Under the pieces are notes generated by a model that had not been told where the DNA came from, did no database searches, and was given only the letters and a program-made list of their open reading frames with translations. Below, piece after piece: positions 55,021 through 64,000 of a stretch of 64,000 bases of DNA (positions within the stretch are counted from its first letter, which is position 1; each line of letters begins with the position of its first letter). Both the position numbers and the translations under genes were made by a program. The stretch comes from Turritopsis dohrnii (lineage: Eukaryota > Cnidaria > Hydrozoa > Anthoathecata > Oceaniidae). The stretch spans positions 434,001 through 498,000 of the forward strand of contig BQMF02000102.1 in NCBI GenBank assembly GCA_027922465.2. The letters are read 5' to 3'.

Positions 55021-55383
55021 ATGGAAAAGAAAGAGTTAAAAGAAACGCAGAAATACGTTATCTTAAGCTGGAAATCACAAACTGTGCAATGCAGCCTGTC
55101 TCATCTTCCGAATTTCAACAGTAATGACAGTTCCTTCATTAAGCAGTATTTGGAATCACTAATTAAGTCGATTTTCAAACAGAGAATGATGAAATGTGAA
55201 AGCAAATTTCTAAATACCGAAAAAGGTACCATTACAGCCACCATTGTGAAAAGCTGCGATAAAAGTGAGTGTCCTGATGTTTTGGAACTGTTGCCATATG
55301 AACAGTTCAATCAAAAGATTTTCAAGAAATTAGTTAAACACCTATTGCAAGCCGAAGCTTTGGATATGTATAGTATACTTTAA
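55021..55383 (+). CDS. Hypothetical protein, 120 residues
   Basis: Open frame from ATG 55021 to a stop at 55383. The product is rich in lysine, serine and glutamate (MEKKELKETQKY.. start), predicted mixed helix, with no signal peptide or membrane segment. Codon use looks less AT-skewed than the surrounding DNA, and a polypyrimidine tract ending in AG precedes it, so it could be an exon. I do not recognise a family. It may equally be chance. Confidence 0.3.
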   Translation: MEKKELKETQKYVILSWKSQTVQCSLSHLPNFNSNDSSFIKQYLESLIKSIFKQRMMKCESKFLNTEKGTITATIVKSCDKSECPDVLELLPYEQFNQKIFKKLVKHLLQAEALDMYSIL

Positions 55384-56190
55384 AGCTTTTATCACATGCA
55401 CGTAATTTTTGTTCGTAAGTTCTTACGAAAAAAATGTCTTAAGGAGATTTTCTTTCGCATGCACGTAAAATTTTGCCATATCCTTTGCTCACTCAATGTG
55501 CTTTTGATATTTTAGTTCTTTTATCTCAAGTCTTACGGTGCCTTACGTAAAACCTTGAGGCAATTTATCCTTAAGAAGGGAATGAATGAACATTGTTCTA
55601 CTCGCAAGAACTAAAATGTTACGTGCATGTGAAAAACGCTTAAATCAGCTGAATAAGTGAATTATAAAAAAACCAAAAAACAAGCACAAAATTGAAGCAA
55701 AAGAAAAAGCAGAGGAAAACGATGAAGAAGTTCGATTATTAACACCGATCTATGTTGCTTAAAAATGGACCTTTTCAGAAACTAAAATATTGCAAACAAC
55801 CTAAATAAAAGAATTTCATGTAAAAGTTTTCCCTGGAGTGTCGTTTCTCTTTCTCAAAAGGGCAAACATCATAAATATTCAGTTTGGAAACAAGGGGGTG
55901 TAAGTCTTTTTTCTATCTGAAAGCTTATGCTTCTATTTATTTTCAACCCATGTTAAATTGAAATAATCACGATACAGCCAATTTTCTAAGAAAAGAAAAG
56001 TTTTCAAGCAATTGTATAGTTATCTGTGAAACAAGCGCGTTTCTGATTATATAGATGTGCATAAGTTCACCTTTTTTCCCAGTGTTTTCATTTGTAGAGG
56101 AAGAACCCTAAAAGTATTAACTAGGAGAGCTGCAATTTCTTATTACGGTAGCAGCGTAAGCGAATACCGTATTAAAACACCCTTGGACTC

Positions 56191-56234
<44 letters not shown>

Positions 56235-56775
56235 GCTACTACTCCGGCCGAAACGGCTGTTTTTAGCCTACGATTTAGAGTATGCGAGTCCCCACTAAAA
56301 ACTCAATATACATTCTAATGAACGAACGCAGCCTTTTGAATTTTCGAAGGTTTTCAATCACATACATTTAAAATACGTTTTCTTTGATATTTTATCACTT
56401 AATTGATGAAGGAATGGATATTAATCAAATAGGTCTACATAAAACTGGGACTTTTAGTTACTTTTATGGTACTGAATCAATGAACTTTGGCACTTGAAAA
56501 TAGATATGTTTTTCGTGTCAGCAAAGCACAGATCAGACTTTCTTATTACTTTCTACGTTTGTTAGCTATCTGTTCTGTCTTTGAACATCAAGGTTTTCAA
56601 AAATCGAGTTAAAAAAAGGCAGTTATCTGTTTGAATTCATTTTCGGTTTCAAAAAATTATAATTCAAAACATACATTTTTTTTCGAAGAAACGCGTTTTT
56701 TTTTATAAATAAGCTCTTATAAAAAAAACGTACGTTATAAACAGCTCATGCATGTATAATTCTTTTGTCTTCTAA
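55384..56775. other. Non-coding with a (CTA)n microsatellite
   Basis: Near 55384-55640 several 'ttacg..cgtaa' motifs alternate in both orientations ('gcacgtaa', 'ttacgaaaaa', 'cttacgtaaaacct'), possibly a small palindromic MITE. A (CTA)n microsatellite of about 55 bases lies at 56189-56243. Nothing else is recognised. Confidence 0.45.
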
Positions 56776-57779
56776 ACTATATACTAATAGCCGATTCTCT
56801 GTCTGTCTGTCTGTCGGTTTGTTTGTTTGTAAGTCCCGCAAAATGGTAGATTGAGTTGTGAGCGAAATTATTTCTTTTTTTGTGTGTGACGTGAGTTTGA
56901 AGCAAATACATTGCAACCCCAATCGAATGTGACTTTTTTTGGCTGATGAACTAATAGGAATAACGTTTTGTTTTTATTATTATGTCAGTTTTATATTCCA
57001 CGTTGACTTGGCTTTGAAAACAATACATCAACTAAGAAACTAACTGATTAAACATTTTGGACAAAAAGCAGCAGTGGCAGAACGTGGCAGCATGTGCGGT
57101 TTGCCAGTGTATCCTAACGCTTTCCTGACTGTCTGAGACGGGTGAACTTTTTTCGAACAATCAAAATGTTTAAAAACCGATAGGTAAAAAAAAGAGAATC
57201 ATGAAACAAAATATTTTTTTTTGCTTTTGTCTTAATAGTTGTCTTAATTTCTTTTAATCGATTTCATTTAATCTATTTTAATCTGATCGAACGTTTTTTA
57301 TTCAATTCATTCATTTAGCAGGAGCATTTTTTTCTCCTCCCGTGTGATCTTTTTAAGAAAAGAAACCATTTTTTCACCTACTTCTGACAGCACCCATGTT
57401 AGAGCGCGTAAAACAAAAACTAACAATAAGTTGAAAAGTTTTTCTTTCTGCGTTTTGAGTGAATTGTTAAACTGATGCTTGATTGGTTTAAAATCGTAAA
57501 TAAAAACCACGTGAAGTTCACGTTCGGAATGCATTGTGTAAAGCAAGAAAGTCTACTGACATTTTAAATGCGACCGCGACAATGAACGGCTGAGTTAAGA
57601 ACATGCAAGATTGAAACACCAGGAACGTATTTCTATTAACGTGCAAACGAGCTTTATTAAGCGACAAAGCCAGCAGCAAAGGAAGTCTAATCGCTGGTGT
57701 TAAGTGCAATAATTTGGAGCAGGTTGTGATACAACGCAGGCTGAACATGGGCGGCGAGCGACGCCGCCTTGGCGGCTAG
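56776..57779 (+). mobile_element. Canonical non-autonomous Helitron, dispersed copy
   Basis: The same family as the tandem at 19716-22231: CTATATACTAATAGCC near the start (the first base of the usual TC is mutated to A), a (TTTG)/(CTGT) microsatellite, and the ending GCCGCCTTGGCGGCTAG followed by T. More diverged internally (57240-57700) than the tandem units, so probably an older insertion. Confidence 0.8.
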
Positions 57780-58165
57780 TAAATTAAATTGCTGGTGTGT
57801 TGCGATTAGACCCTATTTACACGAGTTAGTAATTTTAAACATTATAATATCGTTTATGCCTGTTTTCCACCAGTGAGATATCTCAAGAAATAACGTTTAC
57901 AGAACGTTTAAGAACTTTAAGTAAAATTTCAAATTTAAAAGTATTCTTGTGGCAAGTACTTTTGCTGCTACCGTTTTGCGCCATCTGGCTCTTGTTGTAA
58001 ATTAAAAATGAAATATGAAATATATGTTTAACCTTTATTGAAGTGCTTGTAGTGATGTTTGATATTTGATAATTATAATAGCTACATATTTGAAATTGAA
58101 AATTTAATTCAGTCCTTGTCAATGCTGAGGACCAACCTTAATCCAAGTTTTTCTGGATATATTAT
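57780..58165. other. Non-coding, no feature recognised
   Basis: Spacer between the Helitron copy and a small MITE. Confidence 0.4.
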
Positions 58166-58376
58166 AGTGCGTTCACTCTAACTTGGATAATCGTTAATGA
58201 TTTTTATCAGACACGTTAAAGTAATGAAACAGAACGCTTATTAAAAGTTTAAAAATTCTTTTTCTACCCTTATCAAGACAAAAGACGATCAATGACATTT
58301 AAGTGTTGTGGGAATTGACGCTCAATTTCCACCAGATCGTGCAAAAGGACATTATCCAAGTTAGAGTGAACGCACT
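58166..58376. mobile_element. Small TIR MITE
   Basis: The ends AGTGCGTTCACTCTAACTTG and its complement CAAGTTAGAGTGAACGCACT are perfect inverted repeats for about 26 bases, enclosing 211 bp. A Tc1/mariner-like end is possible, but no TA duplication is clear at both borders. Confidence 0.7.
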
Positions 58377-58613
58377 TTACTTTCACTGTTTCTCTTCCCT
58401 CAGTTGCATTGTCAATGTACAATAACCACATGGGAGAAAAAGATAGTGTTTGGGTCTGTAACAGCTCATACTGATCCACAAAGTTCTATAGACTACTTGG
58501 GTGGCTCCAAATAGTTAGATGCCTCCACTCCACGTTTCTGAAAGAGAATGATCCAGTCAATCAAGTTGAAATTTGCACCAGTTTTAAAAAAATCCTAAAT
58601 CCGCTACTGTGAG

Positions 58614-59095
58614 CGTTTAGTTATATCACGCTATAGAAAGAAAATTTTCATCACTACAAGCACTTCAATAAAAGTTTCATTTTCCTTAGCTGTTCTCCAT
58701 TCACGGTAATTGATAATTATTTTTACTGATTTGATAAGCATAGATGTTTGACACGTACAAATGTCTGGCAGTGTATCACCACATTTTCCTGAAATATTAC
58801 ATACAATACATACAATATATGTGTGTCAGTAATTCATTTTTGAGCCGTGTGATGTAACCCTGCTGCGATCAAGATTTGAACAAAGCCTTAAATACTAATC
58901 AAAAACTGACTTCTAAATGATAAAAAACATTTGTGAATTGAATATAATTTACAAATCACCAGGGCGTTGACATTTGCCGCCCATTAACAACTTTTAATAT
59001 GGTTTATTCCGCTGCATGGTGAATTGGACTTCGTTTGGTACCTACGGAGAATTCTGGGAGTGCCATTTTGCCCACTTGCCGCCAAAAGTAAATGA
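58614..59095. repeat. Dispersed repeat, copy 2 (internally deleted)
   Basis: Matches the start and the end of 53428-54545 in the same order with the middle missing. Includes 'caccagggcgttgacatttg' and 'gcatggtgaattggacttcg'. Confidence 0.5.
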
Positions 59096-59440
59096 GAGAA
59101 AGAGGAAAATACAGAACTTTATTCCTCGAAAGCTGTTTACAAGCTAATGTAATCTCGAAATTCTTGAAATTTTGGATACTCAACAATTGTTTGTTTTGAG
59201 CCTGCAGTGGTAACCTGGTTTCCAGAAGAGCCTGTTGAAGCATGAACTGTCGAAGGCAAAAGAGACAGTTTTACAGCATGATAGATCATTGAATACCAAA
59301 CTTTCAGATCTACGACAAAGCGTACCGAAAACATTAATAGCTTCCATCACTGTATACACACAAAAAGCAGTCCATTCTACGTAAAAGGAAGCTACAACTA
59401 CGCAACAAAATAAACTTGATAACCTGTCACGTGAACAGGA
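59096..59440. other. Non-coding, no feature recognised
   Basis: Spacer before the Penelope relic. Several overlapping short minus-strand frames here have no domain. Confidence 0.35.
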
Positions 59441-59444
59441 CACT

Positions 59445-60515
59445 GTCAAATTGGTAGATAGGGATTATTCCACCCAAATACGTCATAGACACTCTCGGCC
59501 TGGGCCCAAAAAACCCAACTCTGACAAAATTTGACCAGAAGGACATTCTTGCAGAAATCAATATAGTTCTCAGCAAGTTAAATGAACGGAAAGTGTCAAA
59601 TTAAGCAATTAATGACAACAACGTGGCTACCCTTCAATACCTTAATTTGTGTTGTAAACAAAAGTCACCACGCAACATTCTTATGACAAAACGGTTTCAA
59701 AGGGAACATGACTTATTCACGGTGGTACCGTTTCACAAGGGCATTAGCATATATATCATGAAAGCAGTAACATACCAGAAAAAAATGGGAGCAATATGAC
59801 AATTTCATCAATTCCAAAAAGTCTCCAACACTCGTAAAAATGGGAGAGACTTTTGCTTCAAAGTGGAAGATAGAAATAAAAATATATCGAACAAGATGAG
59901 ACCAAAAGGTGAGGTCAATTAAGGAATCTCAAGTAGAATGAGAGTTAGATGAAATCAAAGTCCTACATCCCAACTTAAAATTTAGTACCCAGTTGGAGAA
60001 TTACCTTTCTTTGACATGTGTATCGTACACATCGACAACCTGTTGCATTCGAAGTAACCTAGATCGGTGTCTAGTCTTGAATTTTCACGCTCTGGTTCTA
60101 AAGAAACATAAACGTCCGGTGATACAGGGACTTGTATACAGAATCTACCGTGCAAACAGCCATTGGTGCCATTTTCATGAAGGTCTGACAAAATCGGAAA
60201 CGATCCCTGAACAAAACCAATACGACCACAATTTTACGACAAAACTATTGGGGAGACATTGGAGAACATCAACAGGGGATAAGAAAACATCAACGTGGAG
60301 GTGGAAAGTGAAGATACCCCTTCAACAAAAGAAATTCTCCTAAGCCGAGTTTTTTACAAATTAACATGTCCAGGTTGCAGCACATGCTATGTCGGAAAAA
60401 CCACCCGATATTTTCTCACTCAATTTCGTGAACACAAAAATGACAAATCAGGTAAGTTGTTGAGCACCTCCAGGAATGTTCGATTAGAGCATAGAGTAAA
60501 CCAAGAAGAATAACA
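59445..60515 (+). pseudogene. Penelope-like retroelement relic with GIY-YIG end
   Basis: The first block reads IPPKYVIDTLGLGPKNP and continues to VVPFHKGISI, the region before the reverse transcriptase in Penelope elements. After a deletion of the RT core near 59940-60000, the thumb region follows with frame changes (LNFHAL..KKHKRPVIQGLVYRIYRANSHW). A GIY-YIG-type nuclease start comes last (FYKLTCPGCSTCYVGKTTRYFLTQFREH, about 60350-60440). Stops at several points and the missing catalytic RT motifs make it dead. Confidence 0.7.
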
Positions 60516-61160
60516 GTACTGTACAAAGGGGCCAAAAAAATACGACACATTGTTAGCAACTAAAGCTTTCATTTATTATTAGTTCTTTATTCTAACTTTT
60601 TACTTTTTATTAAAACCTTGAAATTATAAATGTAAACTACGTGTCGACCATTAAAAATCCACCATTAAAAATTTAATTACATTTTTCCAAGACATTTTCC
60701 TTATTTTTTCAAAAACCATCTTTTTATTTTTCACAAACATATGCTAGTCGAAAGAACTTGAAAAAGGCTTTCCATTGATATAAAAATTAATTTCAAATTT
60801 GGTAGATTCTTTGCAAAAAGCAGTCTTGAAATTTCCGTTTCCAACTATCTAATACACACTGTACATTTGAATAATGTCATTATCATTTTATGACGATACA
60901 GTGTGTCTTCAAAAAAAGTATCTTCAAACTTTGAATGTGAAACAACTTTTTATTTGTTGTTGCGATAAAGTTGATTTTTATGTCACTCGACAGGAACTTT
61001 TCTAAATGTTTCAAAAATTAAAGTTTCAAAATTTGGAAGAAATTAAAGAAAAAAAAAATCAATTTCTATCAACGATTCGCACTTACAGAGGTCCATTGAC
61101 ACCATACTGATGAAGAAGTTTGATTACATCGCTGTTATTGTTTTTAAGCGATAAGTCCAT
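60516..61160. repeat. Inverted relative of the 53428-54545 repeat interior
   Basis: From about 60660 to 60910 the reverse complement resembles 54230-54430, with two TACAGTGTGT motifs (about 60857 and 60898) in opposite orientations. The rest is non-coding AT-rich DNA. Confidence 0.4.
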
Positions 61161-61164
61161 ACAA

Positions 61165-62115
61165 ATGCTTTATTAGGAAGTGTACTGGATAACTTGCTCT
61201 TCGTTATGTACATCATTGATCTCCCTAAATATGTATGATCAAGCTCATTTCTTTTTCCGATCTCATGTGGAGAAGACTCAAAAGTACTACAAGCTGGCAT
61301 AGATTCGTTAGCTGAATAGTCTCATAAATAGTTACTTAAGTTTCACACAGACAAGTGCCATGTACTCAAACTTGGTAAGTTTAAAAACATTGTTCACACA
61401 GAGTGTTACAGGCTAAATGATAGAGAACTAGAGCATGTGCTTAAAGAGAAAGATCTTGGCATAATAGTAGATTCGAAATCAAGAAAGCTACATCTATTTC
61501 TGGCTTAATACTAGTTTTTCATATCTGGAGAAGGCGCTCTTCAAAAAGCTGTTCACTACGTTCGTACGTCTTCATCTCGAGTACTGACAAGCTGTGTGGT
61601 CACCATATCTCAGGAAAGGCACCAATCAAGTGGAAAGCGACTAACGTAGAGCAACAAGAGCTGTTGATGGTTTAAAGACCTTAACCTACGAGGAAAGACT
61701 TCATCCACTGCAGTTGCCTACGTTAGCGTTCCGAAGACACTCCGTGGTGAAATGATCGAACTGTATAAGCACTATGACAGTTATTATAAATCAAGTCTAT
61801 GCAATGCTTTCCGTCCAGGTGCTGCAATGTCACGAAGACACGACTTTCAACTAGAGAGAAATTTCGATGAAAACGGATACATGGTATCAGGGTACAACTC
61901 ATTCTGTTTCCGTACGATCAAAACGCGGAATGAATTACCGAAAGACGTTGTTCATGCTGTATGACTTGACGCTTTTAAAAACTGTCTAAATAACTATTGG
62001 AAAGATCATCCCCTACGTTAAGATCGTGAGCGTTAATGATATCAAGAGCGATTCTAAGAGGCGAAGCTTGGCCTGCGAATGTGTAATCATAAATAAATAA
62101 ATAAATTAATTAATT
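61165..62115 (+). pseudogene. Non-LTR retrotransposon (CR1/L2-like) 3' fragment
   Basis: Reads, with frame changes, LLFVMYIIDLPKYV (RT region), FHTDKCHVLKLG, EKDLGIIVDSK, FVRLHLEY..VWSPYLRKGTN, RRATRAVDGLKTLTYEERL and the C-terminal FCFRTIKTRNELPKDVV. These follow the order of the reverse-transcriptase C-terminus in CR1/L2-type elements. The YxDD box is damaged. It ends in an ATAAATAA-type 3' repeat (about 62088-62115), as such elements often do. Confidence 0.7.
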
Positions 62116-62119
62116 GTAA

Positions 62120-62940
62120 GAAATCCTTTCAAGACCTTTCTTTCACAATTAAAAATAACGTATTATTTCTTTAAAGGCTTTAAGTCGCTTAACGAAGAGA
62201 AAAAAGAAAAAAGGCCCTCGACTTTCAAACATATCAAACATATCTTTTTATAACCGGTTCATTATCATGCCATCAGATTGAGCACTATACCATTAAATAG
62301 ATAATGTTCAAGCTTTCCAAAAGTATATTGCTTACTCCATGAACATAAATATTTCAAAAATCATAAATATTTTTTAATGGATACGGGTCATTGGATTCAT
62401 AATGATCAATTGGAAATGCTGGTCGCTTATTAGTGCTTTTTCGCATTTACAGTGTTTCTTAGTTTTGAAACACTTTTATAATTGGTATATTGGTAATGCT
62501 GGAAAAAGATGTTTGTGTCGTGTTTTTGTTTTAATTTGAACATTGAAATTGTTCTTCTTTCAAGTGCGTTGAACTAACAATACCACCCCAAGAAACTATT
62601 TGGTAAAAACTCCTGATAATTGATTTGGAGAGAAAGATGTAAATTCTGTTTATAACCTGAATAACCCAAGCAAATCTTATTGAGTGTGAAATTCCAAATT
62701 CTTCAATGATGTTCAGACACTCACAATTTGTCACTTTGATGCATTTTGTTGCAATACGCTTATTATTTGAATAAAATATAATTTTCACGCAGCTGAAAAT
62801 CATAATGGGACAATAGTTTTCATGAACTAATCACATTAAGACGGGACCAAGTAGCTAAGATAGTGTGTCAAAATTTCGATGTTTGAAAATATTTGGGAAA
62901 GGTCAATTTTATCTGATTGATTTACTTTTTTTACTTCTGG
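62120..62940. other. Non-coding, no feature recognised
   Basis: AT-rich spacer between the two non-LTR relics. Confidence 0.4.
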
Positions 62941-62944
62941 TAAA

Positions 62945-63796
62945 CAACTTTTAACAACAACTTAATGTATGCTCCCTATTGATGTATGCCGATGATACAG
63001 TGCTTTATTTTACCGATAAAAAAAACCTAGACCCCAGCTCACAACTGAAGCTGCATTGACGCTCTTCAAAACCATGCTCATGCCACTCTTCACTTACTGT
63101 TCAATCATAACAAGTAACAATACAAACACTGTCAATAATAAAATTTCCAGAAAAGAGCCCGCGCGATAATCTTTGGTAAGACGTCAAAAGTGCCGAAAAA
63201 CCTCTCTATTCGTGGTATCCAAAGAAAACGGTTGACAACCCAAGTATTTAACTGTATACATGGAAACGTGTGTGAAAACTTCAAAAACTACTTTACCGTC
63301 ATGAGAAACAACACTAGAAACTGTAATAAAATTATTCGCTTACCCAGAGTAAGACTGGAAGGAACAAAAAGAAGTTTCTTCTTTTACGGTGCGCAATGTT
63401 TCAATGAACTGCCACTTCACATAAGAAGTGCAACTTCTATGCCAGAGTTTAACAAATTATATAAAAAATCTTTTAAATACTAACCTAGTTAAACACATGC
63501 AGTCGTTTGTGACGTTGTTCTCTGATCCATCCGACGTCTTTTGGACGTATCGAAGCATCAAGGCGCTATGTGTGTTTACTAGGAATAATAATGTTTTATT
63601 GATTTTAGATTTCAAACTTTGTAACTGGAAATTTTACCTCAAATTTTATTTTATTTTTCACTTACATTTTTCACCACAGGACCCAAAGGTAGAACATAAT
63701 TTTGTAAATATGTACATAATGTATATGTTACCCTATTTTGATTTGGTCATCCTGTATAAAAATTCGTGAATAATAATAATAATAATAATAAAAAAT
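62945..63796 (+). pseudogene. Second non-LTR retrotransposon 3' fragment
   Basis: An intact YADD box (MYADDTVLYFTDKK, about 62981-63020) is followed, after a deletion and frame changes, by LFKTMLMPLFTYCS and a 97-codon open frame (63190-63483). That frame has the typical C-terminus (FFFYGAQCFNELPLHIR). The non-coding 3' part ends in a (AAT)n tail at about 63768-63796. It is a different family from the fragment at 61165-62115. Confidence 0.7.
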
Positions 63797-64000
63797 AACA
63801 TTGAAAAACGATTAAATGAGGAAACTGAAATTGTTCAACGAGAGGTAGACGAGAGCTGCTTACTATTGAATCTACAAGTGCTGGTCAACGAATTAGAATA
63901 ATTTGAAATAGTGCTGTCATTAAATTCTTTGAATGCATTTTTTGTGCATAAAGCAAATCAAGTGTTCACCGCACCTGTCCTACTCGTTAGACTAATCACA

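Noticed and set aside
56057..56266. ORF with poly-Tyr
   Set aside because: Product of a (CTA)n microsatellite.
58273..58479. 68-codon minus-strand ORF
   Set aside because: It crosses the terminal repeat of the 211-bp MITE, so it is unlikely to be a natural gene.
1..64000. tRNA, rRNA or other structured RNA genes
   Set aside because: None was recognised by eye on either strand; a covariance-model scan would be needed to exclude them.

Overview
The window is AT-rich metazoan genomic DNA (roughly one third G+C by eye) and is almost entirely made of transposable elements. It contains spliced genes, GT/AG introns, microsatellites, a rhodopsin-type receptor gene, Helitrons, IS3EU-like, ISL2EU-like and pogo DNA transposons, Penelope and CR1/L2-like retroelement relics. 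There are no bacterial-style operons. The intronless GPCR and this mix of elements fit a cnidarian best; another marine invertebrate such as a bivalve cannot be excluded from sequence alone.

Layout. 497-15508 is bounded by ~0.7 kb inverted arms and holds two large insertions. One is a complete IS3EU-type transposon (1523-7134, 6-bp target duplication) with an intact DDE transposase and a convergent, spliced and now broken HECT ubiquitin-ligase gene. The other is a head-to-tail array of four non-autonomous Helentron-like units (about 7310-13268). A 648-bp TIR element (14059-14706) sits at the inner edge of the right arm. 16084-17425 holds palindromic MITEs, one carrying the first codons of a Crypton-like recombinase, and a decayed IS3EU-like transposase. 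18750-19467 is an inverted fragment of an element found whole at 35561-37317. 19716-22231 is a seamless triple tandem of canonical non-autonomous Helitrons; further copies lie at 33141-35033 (inverted, interrupted) and 56776-57779.

23000-24037 is a single-exon class A GPCR, the only convincing host gene. 25119-31545 is an ISL2EU-type transposon (AT target duplication, matching 19-bp ends) encoding a THAP-DDE transposase and a SWIM/YqaJ nuclease protein on opposite strands. Each gene has been split by a later TIR insertion and frameshifted in a homopolymer run. 37809-38694 and 39462-40252 are pogo-type elements with TA duplications; the first keeps the C-terminus of a DDE_1 transposase.

41680-53029 is a tandem pair: a 1.5-kb non-autonomous Helentron followed directly by a 9.8-kb autonomous one. 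Its uninterrupted 2203-residue ORF carries, in order, a hydrophobic leader, a canonical 2A ribosome-skipping motif, a cysteine-protease-like domain, seven 20-residue repeats, a zinc-binding region, the HUH Rep nuclease, a Pif1-type helicase and an EEP endonuclease. This is the most noteworthy object in the window. 53029-64000 is a graveyard of dispersed repeats, a Helitron copy, a small MITE, a Penelope relic with a GIY-YIG end and two CR1/L2-like 3' fragments.

The insertion order can be read from nesting. The long-inverted-repeat element and the ISL2EU copy are older. The IS3EU, Helentron units, CATGGA-type MITEs and GACGTC-rich elements landed later. No tRNA, rRNA or CRISPR array was seen.
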